DNA from: Dermanyssus gallinae
Lineage: Eukaryota > Arthropoda > Arachnida > Mesostigmata > Dermanyssidae
DNA: 64,000 nucleotides
NCBI GenBank assembly: GCA_003439945.1
Contig: QVRM01000417.1
Coordinates: 90,678 to 154,677 of the forward strand
Reading direction: 5' to 3'
How positions within the stretch are numbered: position 1 is the first letter of the stretch; each line of letters opens with the position of its first letter. The notes below the pieces were generated by a model, which worked only from the letters and a program-made list of their open reading frames with translations, did no database searches and had not been told where the DNA came from. The translations under genes and the position numbers were made by a program. Of the stretch, positions 36,510 to 47,019 are shown one piece after another.

Positions 36510-37224
36510 GCCGCGAACATGATTAAAACTTACTATTCAATACCTCTTTCTAAAAGTGTAGCCAATAGGTGCAATGTGCAAGAAATTGAATTGTCTTACT
36601 AAGTGCGACAACAATGCTCTGAGGCCGTTACTCCCGTGTGCTGAAATTTTCTCGACTTGTATGAACCGCTTTGACGCTAAATCCAACATCCTACGGGCTT
36701 CTCGATCAGTGCACCGCCGTAAATTCGTACGTTCGACGTCGTGAGCTTGAAGCATGCCTAGCATTTGCTTACACGCGCTTATGCAATTAAAACAAATGCA
36801 AACCCTTGAATATCATAAACTGTATTTTATGCAATAGAGATGGCACACATATATATATACTCCTAGGTACAGTCCAATACATCCTTTCTCGTAGCATCAC
36901 GAGTCCCGTCGTCCTTCTAAGACTGTAGGGTTTAAAGTAAAAACTATATAAACACTCGGCAGTACTGAAACAAATATACATATATATGTTAACAAATATA
37001 TGATGCGGCAATATATAACCCCTACAAGTTTGCATAATCTTCAGCGCGTCACGTCTGCATGAGTCATTCATGTATTAGAACAAAATAGTAACCGAGGCAG
37101 CAGTGTTAGCAAAAACAACAAAATAAAAACAACAACAATATACAGCGCAAATGATCACAAGACAGCCGGCAACAATCACACTGGCGCTAAGTGATTGTTG
37201 TTTTTGGATTTTTAAATTTTAACC

Positions 37225-37268
<44 letters not shown>

Positions 37269-38090
37269 CATTCGAAGCAAACTTCGATAAATGCCATAGC
37301 ACCGTAAAAACTGGTCGCCGCTTACTGTGTGACCGCTTTGGTGATTGACGCGTAGGTACATACTCTAGCTGTTACATGCGGTAGAACGCTAGGTATACGA
37401 GTGAGTTGTTGAGCCGTTTCCTGTTTTTTCTTTTTATTGTTTTATTTCCTTAATGTTTTTCTTTGCCTCCGTCTGGTGTTGATGCGAGAGCATTGTCGAC
37501 AGGCCGTCTTCACGGCCGTACTCCAATAAGACAGGGAACATACAGAGATCAATGTGTTGTTTGCTTCTGTTTCTGCTATTGTTGTTGCTGTTGCTGAGGA
37601 CTGTTTTGTGTGGTGCGGAATGGCCGAGCACACGAACGGAAGAGGTTTTGTGATCGTCTTGTGGTGTTAGAGTCTCGTCATACTACGGCACAGTACGACG
37701 AAATCCATCACAACAACATTACGTCCATTTCTAATCCGGTTAGTATTGTCACTATTTTAGTGTTTGTTGATCTTAAAAGGCGGGCGGAGCTTAGCGGATA
37801 CATACAGCCTTCTTCTCCCAGCGGCTCACATGGCTTCGTGGTTGCCTCTAAAGATAACATGTGCCACTGCCTTCCCGGCTTAAGCAAGAGCTTGTAACCT
37901 CTGGTTCATAGCCTATCTACTTAGCAGACGGCTACAGAACTAGCACAGCTGAGCTTCGGGCATTATTGTATAAGTACTCCTATGCCCTCCTTGATAACCA
38001 GCTAAGCTCGCTAATGAAATGTAAAAGAGCGGAGATTGGCAATCGAACGCATTGATGCACTGCATTTATTTGCGCTAACCAGCAAAATGA
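36510..38090. other. Non-coding stretch with (TA)n tract
   Basis: A TA tract lies at about 37227-37266. Short frames, including one at 37610-37897, match nothing I recognise. Confidence 0.4.
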
Positions 38091-38100
38091 AAGCTCCTAT

Positions 38101-38140
38101 AGATATATATATATATATACGAGTATATATATATATATAT
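38101..38140. repeat. (TA)n microsatellite
   Basis: Two TA runs separated by CGAG. Confidence 0.9.
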
Positions 38141-38621
38141 ACACACTTGTAGCTATGTCCGGCGTTGTAAGTTTGGCAACATCCGCAGCTATCCAGATCA
38201 GACTAACGTTCCTATCTATGCCCTGTTTCATTACGTGTGGCCTGCAAGTATCGCTTTAAGTAGCACGCCACATAGCTGCCGGCCTAATCGACTGAAGGCG
38301 AAATAGTGCGCCACGTGCTCTAATGGCTGTTTCTTGAGGCGACCTGACCCTTTCAGTGTCTTGTACGCGAGCGACGAGAGAGAGCACGTGTGTGCGCTGC
38401 AAATTTTCGACTCGATTTCAGCGCGGATTGCTGTACTCATTTACAACAGAGGATACACGCTGTATGTATATTGTTCCCCTCGCGCAGCGATATCTCCCAA
38501 CCTGCAGGAGTCTAAGCTCATCCCTGCCAGCATATTTAGGTTGAGGCCATCACAGACCTGCTGCCCGGTTCCATCGGAACCTGACGCCGCTTTGAAACTC
38601 ATAGGAGCAATATTGCTGTCG

Positions 38622-38790
38622 AGCTCGATGGCGTGGTGGATTAAGTCTCCGCCTCGCGACCGGAGGAGACACATAGGTGCGCGGGTTCGAGCCCCACCGT
38701 TGCACATTTGTATTTATGGGGGTCCATCTATGAAGCAATCCAAAAAGCAGTCTTGTGACGTTAAATCTTGGCTAATAATGTTGTTATCTC
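38622..38790 (+). repeat. tRNA-derived SINE, fuller copy
   Basis: The head carries GGCGTGGTGGATTAAG, an A-box-like block, and the B box GGTTCGAGCCC near 38686, about 45 bases further on. A possible anticodon-arm stem (CTCCG with CGGAG) lies between them. The body TTGCACATTTGTATTTATG, GGTCCATCT and AGCAATCCAAAA is shared with the copy at 22264. A tRNA-like head joined to an unrelated tail, present twice, is the signature of a SINE rather than a tRNA gene. Confidence 0.7.
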
Positions 38791-39214
38791 ACGTGAATCA
38801 GCGGTACAAATCGCTGTGAGTAGAAAGGGTTCGATCGGGTTTGAGGTGCCTGTCCCTTTTAGGAGCACACCGTGATCCGCATTGAGATCCTTCATTTCAT
38901 CATTATTGTTATCGATGCCAATTGCGGCAATGGGATGAGTCGTTGTAAGATTACGCCAACACCCAATTACTGGCCCTCATGGGAAGCCCCGCCACCTGGA
39001 ACTCAGGATAACAGGCACTGAACGTGACCGTGGCTGACTCCTTAGCAGATTCTATGGCCAGCCACGGTGCAACCCAGGCTGGCTACGCGATGCCCTTGGC
39101 GCAGGCAAACAAGTGCCAAAAAAATATTTTTAAATCTCCTGCATTTATAAAATAATTATGAAGTTTTGTCCCCTCGCGTTGGAAACGTTGGCGGGTCGGG
39201 GCCCACAACGACGG

Positions 39215-39219
<5 letters not shown>

Positions 39220-39291
<72 letters not shown>
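39220..39291. repeat. (TA)n microsatellite
   Basis: TA tract with a central TTAT break. Confidence 0.9.
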
Positions 39292-39293
<2 letters not shown>

Positions 39294-39837
39294 ATTTACT
39301 AATATATAAACTGAGCTTATTTTTACTAAGAACTATGCACTGGGGATATTCCTCTATTTCTAACGGAGTGGGTTGGGACCAGCAGCGTGCCACGCTGCTA
39401 TATATATACATCGTCCACATGTTTGATTGACATGCTCTTTTACAGGTAATCTGTCACAATTTATACACATACACACAAATCGATGGGACACAATGTTTGC
39501 AGTATACTTATATCATCGGGTAGTTTCATCTTGTACAATGCCAACAATTCACAGATTAAAAAACTACAAACAATTGTTTTCTGCGTTTAGTTACATGGTC
39601 AAACGGTCTTTTACAAACGCTGACCCCCGCTCCGTATTTTTGGAAAGTCCTGCGATAACTCGTTCCACACTTTTGACAGCATGCAGGTTAGAGAGTGCTG
39701 CGTTGAGGTTAAGCCTAAAACTGGGAACCCTTAGTAGGCCCTCATATCGCTGGTACCAAAAGGGTGTCAATATAATTTTTTAAAGGATTTTTCGTGAGGC
39801 TATTTATTGCCCGTGTAACGGGTTTTTCATGTCATGG

Positions 39838-40155
39838 CTAATTTTGATCCACTACGGCATTTACCTTGTCTAAATTGGACACCATGCAAACCAATTTGAG
39901 AGTGGCCGGCTCTGGGTCTCGAACCAAGTCCTTCCGAATGCAAGGCAAAGGCTTTGCCACTAAGCCGTCTTGCTCGGTGAATTTGAATTCGCAATCTGGA
40001 TGTAGTTTGCGTTTAACCATCGTATGGGCAAGCACGGCTAAATTTAAGCGTATCACCTGATCGAATTTGAGTATTTCGACTCTGCCGCACCATGGCGACA
40101 CGTCGTCCCGACGAGACAAAATAGTAATGACTCGGACCGCATTGTTCTGGATCAC
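39838..40155 (-). pseudogene. CR1/RTE-like RT C-terminal fragment
   Basis: The 105-codon frame starts MIQNNAVRVITILSRRDDVS and continues with VEILKFDQVIRLNLAVLAHT. This is the usual last block of CR1/RTE-like RTs ('lQnrAvR.i......v.p....l..L....r'). The second half of the frame overlaps the tRNA-like segment at 39888-39985, so the true protein probably ends before it. No upstream RT motif was found on this strand. Confidence 0.55.
39888..39985 (-). repeat. tRNA-Ala(TGC)-like SINE head
   Basis: Read on the minus strand it has GGCTTAGTGGCA (A box), an anticodon loop CTTGCAT that would give the alanine anticodon TGC, and GGTTCGAGACC (B box) at tRNA spacing. The acceptor ends do not pair well. 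It sits directly downstream of an RT tail on the same strand. It is best read as a SINE or as a tRNA-like 3' end of that element. A functional tRNA gene is less likely. Confidence 0.55.
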
Positions 40156-40514
40156 CCGTTACGAGTGCTGGGTTCCCGAGAAGGTTGCGCCCTATATACT
40201 TTATTCCGTAAGTGAGAATCGATTCCAGGAGCGCCCTCTACACACGGACCAGAACAACGCGGGAGACTTTGGCCTTCCCCAGACGGGCACCCGATGCCAC
40301 GACAGTACAGCTGACGCGACCGCTTGACCGAACGTGACTATCCCATTTCATACTTCTCGATTAAGAGGGACAGCTGCACCGCCTATTTGGAGGGATATAT
40401 TACCCATGTCCAGTTTCAGATTCGATGTCCGCTTAGGTGTGTGAAACAAGACGAGCTTCGTCTTAGTCGGGATTACGGCAAGGCCAAGCCGTTTAAAATA
40501 TGAAATTGCTGTTT

Positions 40515-40515
<1 letters not shown>

Positions 40516-40545
<30 letters not shown>
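40516..40545. repeat. (TA)n tract, insertion site of the Tc1-like element
   Basis: The TA tract ends exactly where the transposon's left terminal repeat begins. Confidence 0.9.
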
Positions 40546-40548
<3 letters not shown>

Positions 40549-40767
40549 TCCCTGAAAAAAATATAGGGCCACCCACTTTTGCCACATTTCACGCATTTAT
40601 TATAACCAAATGTGTAAAGATCACAGTGATACATGCTCACAGAGTAACAACGAGGACTTCTATCGACATTTGGGGTCTCGGATTACTTTGAACCACGAGA
40701 TTTCCACATTTGGCACAGCTGCACCGCGAAAAAATGATAATGTCACTAGCAAGATGCATGTATTAAC
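40546..40767 (+). repeat. Left terminal inverted repeat of Tc1-like element
   Basis: About 222 bp, matched in inverse orientation by 41903-42123 with few differences. Confidence 0.9.
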
Positions 40768-40885
40768 GAGTGAATTAAACGGAATAACGACATTTAGGCT
40801 CATTTAACGGCTCGACAGAAACAAAGTCAGACCTCCTACCAGAAGTTTTTTCTTTGTTCAAACGATAGGCTTAGGCTGGCGCCTC

Positions 40886-41820
40886 GTGGGTGAAGAAAAG
40901 GCCCATATCAAGGCTTATAAGGACATCGGCCTCTCTAATCGCAAAATTTCCTGTCAATTGGGGCGTTGTGCCCAAGTAGTAAATAACTTTGTTCATTTAG
41001 GTAAAAAATACGCCGTAAAAAAGGAGTTCCGGGCGTCCAAAATTTATTTCGGAACGAAACAAGCTGCAATTCTGAAGAAAGCGTCGAACTCTACGCCCTC
41101 GGCAAGGGCAACTGCGGCGGCGGCCGACGTGCAAACGAAAGTGCGAAATTGTGCAAAGCTTCCTCAGGAAGACAAATTAGCAAAAACACAAGAAAAAACA
41201 ACGATTGACCGCTGACCGATGAAAGCTCGTCTTGACTTCGCCCACGATAAAATGTCATGGACCACTGAGTGCCCACGATACGATGTGATGGACCACTGAG
41301 TGACACAGAGCACTCTTTTCGAATAAAAAAAGTTTAACTTTGATGAATCGGATCGATTTTACTATTATTCGCACGATGTCCGCAAGGAAGAACGAATTTT
41401 GTCAAAACGTCACTTAGGTAGCGGTTCAGTGGTGATCTGGGCTGCTGTCGGATATTATACAAAGTCGTCGATTGTTTTTTAGACGGTCGTGTTTATTCGA
41501 CGCGATACGGGGATTTGCTAAAAGAGCAATCGGCGCATTTTAAGCTGATGGGATGGCCAGACTTCGTTTTTAGACACGATCACGCCCCCATTCACACCGC
41601 CAGGCTGATTGGAAGCTGGTTCGACCAACGTCACATTGAATTCCTTCGCTAGCCTGCACTCTCATCTGATCTTAATATGATCCAGAATGTGTAGAGCTGG
41701 CTCGAACAAAAAGTTTACACGGATAAAAAAAAAATTCGAGGCTTGGGACGAACTCTTGCAAAACGGCATCCAAAATTCGTTTAACACTATACCAAACCGC
41801 ACTTTTGAGGTTATCTGACT
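40886..41820 (+). pseudogene. Tc1-like transposase, inactivated
   Basis: The N-terminal part (40886-41215) contains a helix-turn-helix-like AYKDIGLSNRKISCQLGR, used to bind the element's ends. The catalytic part is broken by stops. The first aspartate lies in NFDES (codon at 41342) and the second in HDHAPIHTA (41578). The third acidic residue is expected in the DLNPIEN-type motif. Here that motif reads DLNMIQN, with Gln at 41683 instead of Glu and a stop two codons later. The second-to-third spacing is 34 residues, so the ancestor was DD34E. The loss of Glu alone would abolish cut-and-paste activity. Confidence 0.85.
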
Positions 41821-41902
41821 TAATGGGAAGTTTACTGAGTACTATGTATAGTCTAAATGCCGTGAAATTAGCCCAAATGCCGTTGATCTGCTTAATTAAT
41901 TT

Positions 41903-42123
41903 GTTAAAACAGGTATCTTGCTAGTGGCCTTATAATTTTTTCGCGGTGTAGCTGTGCCAAATGTGAAAATCTCGTGGTTCAAAGTAATCCGAGACCCTAA
42001 ATGTCGATAGAAGTCTTCGCTGTTACTCTGTGAGCATGTATCACTGTGATTTTAACACGATATGTTATAATAAATGCGTGAAATGTAACAAAAATGGGTG
42101 GCCCTATATTTTTTCAGGGACTG
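41903..42123 (-). repeat. Right terminal inverted repeat of Tc1-like element
   Basis: Inverse copy of 40546-40767, ending GGGACTG. Its near-identity to the left repeat suggests modest age compared with the broken coding region. Confidence 0.9.
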
Positions 42124-42417
42124 CATATAAATATGAGAGCGGATCGGCAGGTTCTAGTACTCTAAGTTTTGGCTGAAACCACTAAGGTAACCCGCTCAAA
42201 AATGGAGCAATTAAACTAGATCAAGTTCTGTGTTACAATTTTGTGTGAGTGAACTTGTTAATTTTCAGCTTACAGCAATCTTGGTCAGTGCCATTTGGCA
42301 AGCAATCCCAGAATTTGCTTGAATTTGAAGAATTGAGCTTGCGTTGCCCCCTGGACGTCAATGGAAGGTCTTTGGCGAAAGATTTGTGTTGTTTCTAGCA
42401 TTCATCTTTAAATCTCT

Positions 42418-42437
42418 TATATATATATATATATATA
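42418..42437. repeat. (TA)n microsatellite
   Basis: Short perfect TA tract. Confidence 0.85.
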
Positions 42438-42519
42438 AATAGAAGCTAAAGGCCCATTTTCAAAGACCAAATGGCTGTTTGGCCAGGTTGAGGCGGGCAA
42501 AATTTGGTCATGTTGTGGT

Positions 42520-43400
42520 TTGCGATTGCATTGCATGTTGCATTCTAGTGGGTGGGGGAAACCGCATCGTCAGCAGCAGCAGAGGCGACTAGCGCTCACC
42601 CGCTCAGAATCAGCAGATTCCGCCGTGTCTGTCTGTCCGTCCGTCTGTCTGTCCTGGTCCTGCGGCCAAGTCCAGCACCGGTCCCGTTTACAAGTACTTC
42701 TGCGCTACAGCTGCGGCTGCTGCTGCCGCTGCTGCTGCAACTGCTATGGTTGTTGGATGTTGCTACGTGAACCGAATATCGTGGTGCCTGCATGCTGCGG
42801 CCGGCGGTTCTCTCGTACAACGCGGCGAGCGAATTAAAGCCAGACATGGCGCTGTTGTTTGTGGCTGGCTTTTTTGTGCTGGACGCAACCGGCGCGGGCC
42901 TAGCCGGCGTTTAAAGCCAGGGCGAATCAAGCGCGGGCGGACCAGATTGACACGACGCACGCTGCCAAAGCAGCAGCAGCTGCTTTGTTTAGACGCCGCC
43001 GTTTGTACACTGCTTCCTGTGTACGTTGCGTGCCGATTCGCAATTGCTGTCTGTCTGTCTTTAGTCTCGTACGTGGCCGTGTTCTGTCGAGACGCATCAC
43101 GGGTGTAGTCAGTTGCCTGCCTGGCTCGATAGTTTCTTCTTTATCCAGACTTTGTTCGACGACGATCGCAACAAACTCGGTCGAATACGAGAAAAAACAA
43201 AGGAGGAGGAGAAACAGAAGGAAAATAGGATATTTGCCGCGACTCGAGTAACTCGAGCGCATCATGGCTGCGGGATGTCGGCCTTTGGCCTTTCTTCTTG
43301 TCAGCCCATCCGGCATGCAGCCGTGCTTGTTTGAAGTTTGCTTGTCTGCATGACTTGAGCCGTTGCCCGTTTGGTCACCGTTGTGTTTTTTCCAGTTATC
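42520..43400. promoter_or_regulatory. GC-rich, CpG-rich island
   Basis: About 900 bp of CpG-rich sequence with a CTGTCTGTCCGTCCGTCTG-type run near 42628, a GCTGCTGC run near 42715-42740 and GGAGGA near 43203. A (TA)n tract follows at about 43427. Candidate exons lie 1.3 and 3.2 kb downstream on the plus strand, so this could be the promoter of that putative gene. No start codon can be chosen. Confidence 0.35.
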
Positions 43401-43415
43401 TTCAGCCAGAAAGTG

Positions 43416-43426
<11 letters not shown>

Positions 43427-43450
<24 letters not shown>

Positions 43451-43451
43451 G
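43427..43451. repeat. (TA)n microsatellite
   Basis: TA tract just after the GC-rich island. Confidence 0.9.
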
Positions 43452-43839
43452 CACATTCAGACGAAGAAAATGAATCACTTTTTCACATGAGCAAAATGTA
43501 TAATGCATTGTATACAATTATTTTTCAAGAAACTGCCGTATTTGCAAGTATGCCAGCGCTTTAGAAAACACCAAGCATGTTTTAGAGCGACGCATTAGAC
43601 CAACTGCACCCGTTTGCGGTGGGCAATTTTTACATTGCGGCAAGTTGAGTCTCACCGAGCTTTTCAGTGCCGAAATGCCGTTAAACTCACCCTCATCACG
43701 TGCACCCATTGGCGCCGTGTCGTGTCACTGCGGCTGCAAGAGAACGAACCGGCATAGCCACGAAATATGTTGTGTGCGTTTGTCGTCCTATACTTTAAAC
43801 GTACATAATTATGGCCCGTATGCAAAGTGACGATTCGAA

Positions 43840-44690
43840 TGGATGCCGGAGCGTTCAGAAACGTAGATTATCGTCAACCCCACCCCGGCACTTATCTAAG
43901 TGTGAGCAACTTGGATCAGCGTGCTTGGCAAAATAGAACTAAAACGTGACCGGCACCCGACCCAACTCACTAAGCTCGCCGGGCGGCTACATTAGTAGCT
44001 AGTTGAACCTGATGTGGCGGGTGGAGGTTCCAGTAGGAATTACGTTGATGTGGTCAACAACTTATCCAAAATTGCCGACAGGACACTCTTCGAGTGTGCA
44101 AGGTCACTTGCCTCCCTTCTATTTTTTGTAGACACTCGGGAAACAGTCGGGTAAAGCGGCCATGCCAACAACCAGTTAGATCAGTGATGACACCAAGAAC
44201 ACTGGGAAAATGAAGAGCTCAAGAACTTTGACGGCAATAAACGACGTTAGTACTCCAATTTCCACGAGCAAATACGTGCCGTGCGTCAAGCTTTCTATGC
44301 TTTTTCTCCACGGCTGAAATGCTGCTTCACGTCTGTTCTGCTGTCAGGGACTAGTCCGACAACATTTAATCAGATATAATTTAGTTTAGGCCTCATTTTT
44401 ACCTCAAGATTGAAAAGAGCAATAGTAGCAGTGTTTACATACCCAAACAGGATGCATTTAAAATAAATAAATAAAATAATAGCAATGCTCCTTTGAATGA
44501 GACAACCGTTATGGCTAGGTCTCATGTGTGCTATACGGCACGCTCTAGGACATGTTAGCGTTATATGGTGACATTTTTAATAGTGCTCTTGTTTTTATCG
44601 GCAATAGCGACGCTGGCAACGTTGGTGAATCAACGTCGGGCACGTTGAAGTTAGCTGCCGCAAGCTGGATCAGGTGAAGATCAAACACGT
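43840..44690. other. Non-coding stretch, nothing recognised
   Basis: Mixed-composition sequence with no open frame of interest. It would be intron if the candidate exon at 44702 is real. Confidence 0.35.
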
Positions 44691-44701
44691 TTGCTTTTCA
44701 G

Positions 44702-44859
44702 GCGGCGGGTCATCTTCGGAGCCGTCTATTATGAGCGAGTCAACTGCTGGCGACGGTAACTCGATTTCCAGGACGTCGCCACGTGCCAACTCGCTGGTGC
44801 GACTGCCTGGTCGACGCGGAACGACGCTCGGGGCGGAACCATTGAGCAGCACATCTTGA
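44702..44859 (+). CDS. Candidate terminal coding exon, function unknown
   Basis: A pyrimidine-rich stretch ending TTTGCTTTTCAG meets a GC-rich open frame that runs to a TGA at 44857-44859. The frame is Ser/Gly/Arg-rich (SSSEPSIMSESTAGDGN, then TSPRANSLVRLPGRRG) and ends PLSSTS. It stands out from AT-rich flanks in composition and looks like a low-complexity cytoplasmic tail. A weak internal donor, GACG followed by GTAACT, occurs near 44755. I do not recognise the protein. A composition artefact next to a chance acceptor remains possible. Confidence 0.35.
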
Positions 44860-45100
44860 AAGCTCACAGTGGCACAAACTAACTTAGCTGCTGGTAGAAC
44901 ATACATTTAGACGCTTGCCGCAACGCAGTTAATATCACAGGCTTAAATTAGTCGTACTAACAGATCGCTATATACTGAAGACCGAAAAAGACTAGTTCCG
45001 TTGAAAAAAAGATCTGTAAAAACAGACCCGACGTAGCTTGTTCCTGCATTCGATGTTTAACACTCCTATGTTTATCTTTAATACATACATTTGTTTTGTG

Positions 45101-45103
<3 letters not shown>

Positions 45104-45137
<34 letters not shown>
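45104..45137. repeat. (TA)n microsatellite
   Basis: TA tract followed by (CATA)n. Confidence 0.9.
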
Positions 45138-45142
<5 letters not shown>

Positions 45143-45149
45143 CATACAT

Positions 45150-46560
45150 ACATATCTGTGGGGGGGGGGTGTCTCAAATTGTGTTCAGGATTCCAGAACC
45201 GTATAGAGGGAATGTTAGAGGTCGTGAAGAAATTTTTTTTCAATGAAATGAGCGGTGGAAATGTCATAGGTGGGAGTGAGAGTGTAATCAATGTTGCAAG
45301 CTCGGCATAGCTTTACACAATGTGCGAATGCAAATAAACCCGTTTTTCCTATATCCGTATGAACATACTGAAGGGTAACCTACACTGGCTAGAAGAAGCG
45401 AAATAGTCGTCGAGTAGAGAATTTGCAAAAATTGAGATCCCAACCGCGATCGTCCAGCGTTGTAGTTATGGCCCTGGAACAATGCGGTTTCACTTACGTA
45501 CTTCCGTACGTGTATGTTCGTAACCGTCTGACTACGAGGTGTGCGTCTATCTTGAAGACGCTCCGCGTACGGGAAACGCCATGCGCGGCATACGTTCGGC
45601 GTTACTGCGTTATTTAGCATAACCGTGAAGGGTGTCAACTTTCTCGGCATACGCGTGAACTGGCTCATCACAATATACTTTAAAGTAGAACACTAATGTA
45701 ATTTACATGCAGGCCTTACTTCGCTTAGATAGTATAAAGTTCTGACTACACGCCAAGTGAGTTTAATATCGCACTTAGTTAAATTACAACACAGCTACAT
45801 CATTACTACTCGGTAATTGTACAGAGCACAAGTAGTGCTGCTGAGGACTAGCAAGTGATCACACTTATGGGCAGAGGCGAAAACACGACTTTTCTCAAAG
45901 CTCGTCTTTTGCTAGGTCGGCGCCCAGCACACACACATGATGACGCCGTCTATTCGCTTAGCGGAGAGAGAACCTGCTTGCCCGCTGCGACTGAGTCAGC
46001 CCGGCAACAGCTGAGACGGAGTTTGTACACATGGCGGCGTGATCTATGATGGGCTGGTGTGCTACACGTGACCGGGTTTCGTCGCCGGTTCGATCACTGT
46101 TGCTGTTGTTAATGTCGACTTTTGGTGCTCATTGAGATGAGATGATGAACGATACTGCCGAGAGTCAGCGGCCATGCTTCTACAAGGACTGGAGGACAAA
46201 ACCCCCTAACATGTCCAGCCCTTGGTACATTGAAGATATGCCTCACAAAAAATCGATGCCCACAAGGAACAAAAAATAGCCTACAACTAAAAACAACTTT
46301 TTAAAAATAATTGAATAAACATTTATGCATGCACTCAAATTCAATATGCCTGTTGGGCAACCTCAGGTATTTTGCCGCCACAGATCGTAATGTCATTGAC
46401 TGTATACTAAAATGGTCGTTCTAAAATGCGCAATTGGCAGAATATGTTCATTTTAGCGCTGTAAATGATTGTAAGGTTATGTTTTAAAGACAACTTACGT
46501 AAGTGCTAAAAAAGTCTTAACCAAATCAAATTTTGCAAATCCTCTTCTATACCACTATTT
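45150..46560. other. Non-coding stretch with a dispersed repeat
   Basis: A G run lies near 45161-45170. A segment at about 46145-46222 recurs at 49036-49120. A 64-codon frame at 45855-46049 is unrecognised. Confidence 0.35.
46145..46222 (+). repeat. Dispersed repeat, copy 1
   Basis: Shares AGAGTCAGCG.CCATG, ACAAGGACT and ATGTCC in the same order and spacing with 49036-49120. Family unknown. Confidence 0.6.
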
Positions 46561-46572
46561 TGCTCTGTCTAG

Positions 46573-46778
46573 CCAACATTGGACGCTCTTGGTGAGAGAG
46601 ACAGCGTGGCGGACGACGACGAGCTAAATAGCCCCTCTAATTTAGAGATCACCTCTCCTAATAGAAACTATTATGTTTATAATTGTGATGCTCATCATAG
46701 GTTTATAACTGCAGCACTTGCTCGATTGCCAGCAAGAAAAGATGATGGGGGCTTTTTGACGGCAGAACCGCAGATCTG
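46573..46778 (+). CDS. Candidate internal exon, function unknown
   Basis: A pyrimidine-rich run ending TTTTGCTCTGTCTAG is followed by an open frame of about 68 codons. It begins [20 protein letters not shown] and contains [14 protein letters not shown] and [14 protein letters not shown]. It could end at a CTG/GTGCGT splice donor near 46778, shortly before a (TA)n tract. The frame is acidic at its start with an ordinary amino-acid mix after that, unlike the low-complexity chance frames nearby. No family is recognised. It is on the same strand as the candidate exon at 44702. Confidence 0.35.
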
Positions 46779-46825
46779 GTGCGTCTCCTTTTGTTACAGA
46801 TGTTGGACTATATTTATGACAGCAG

Positions 46826-47000
<175 letters not shown>

Positions 47001-47019
47001 GTGTAGTAAAATTATTCGT

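Larger units (their letters stand above)
40546..42123 (+). mobile_element. Tc1-like DNA transposon, complete ends, 1578 bp
   Basis: Both ends are present as inverted repeats of about 220 bp. The outermost bases CAGTCCCTGAAAAAA are mirrored by TTTTTTCAGGGACTG. The left end follows TA inside a (TA)n tract, as expected for Tc1 insertion. The right flank reads CA, presumably a mutated TA. The size is typical of Tc1 elements, and the long repeats place it with Tc1 relatives of the long-inverted-repeat kind. One dead transposase frame lies inside. Confidence 0.92.

Noticed and set aside
38622..38700. Functional tRNA gene
   Set aside because: Arms pair incompletely and the same tRNA-like block with the same foreign tail occurs at 22.3 kb, so it is a SINE.
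39427..39783. 118-codon plus-strand frame, possible RT tail
   Set aside because: A few words recall the CR1 C-terminal block, but the order and key residues do not hold up.
42927..43517. 196-codon minus-strand frame in the GC-rich island
   Set aside because: Open through composition and ends in a (TA)n tract. No motif and no plausible start.
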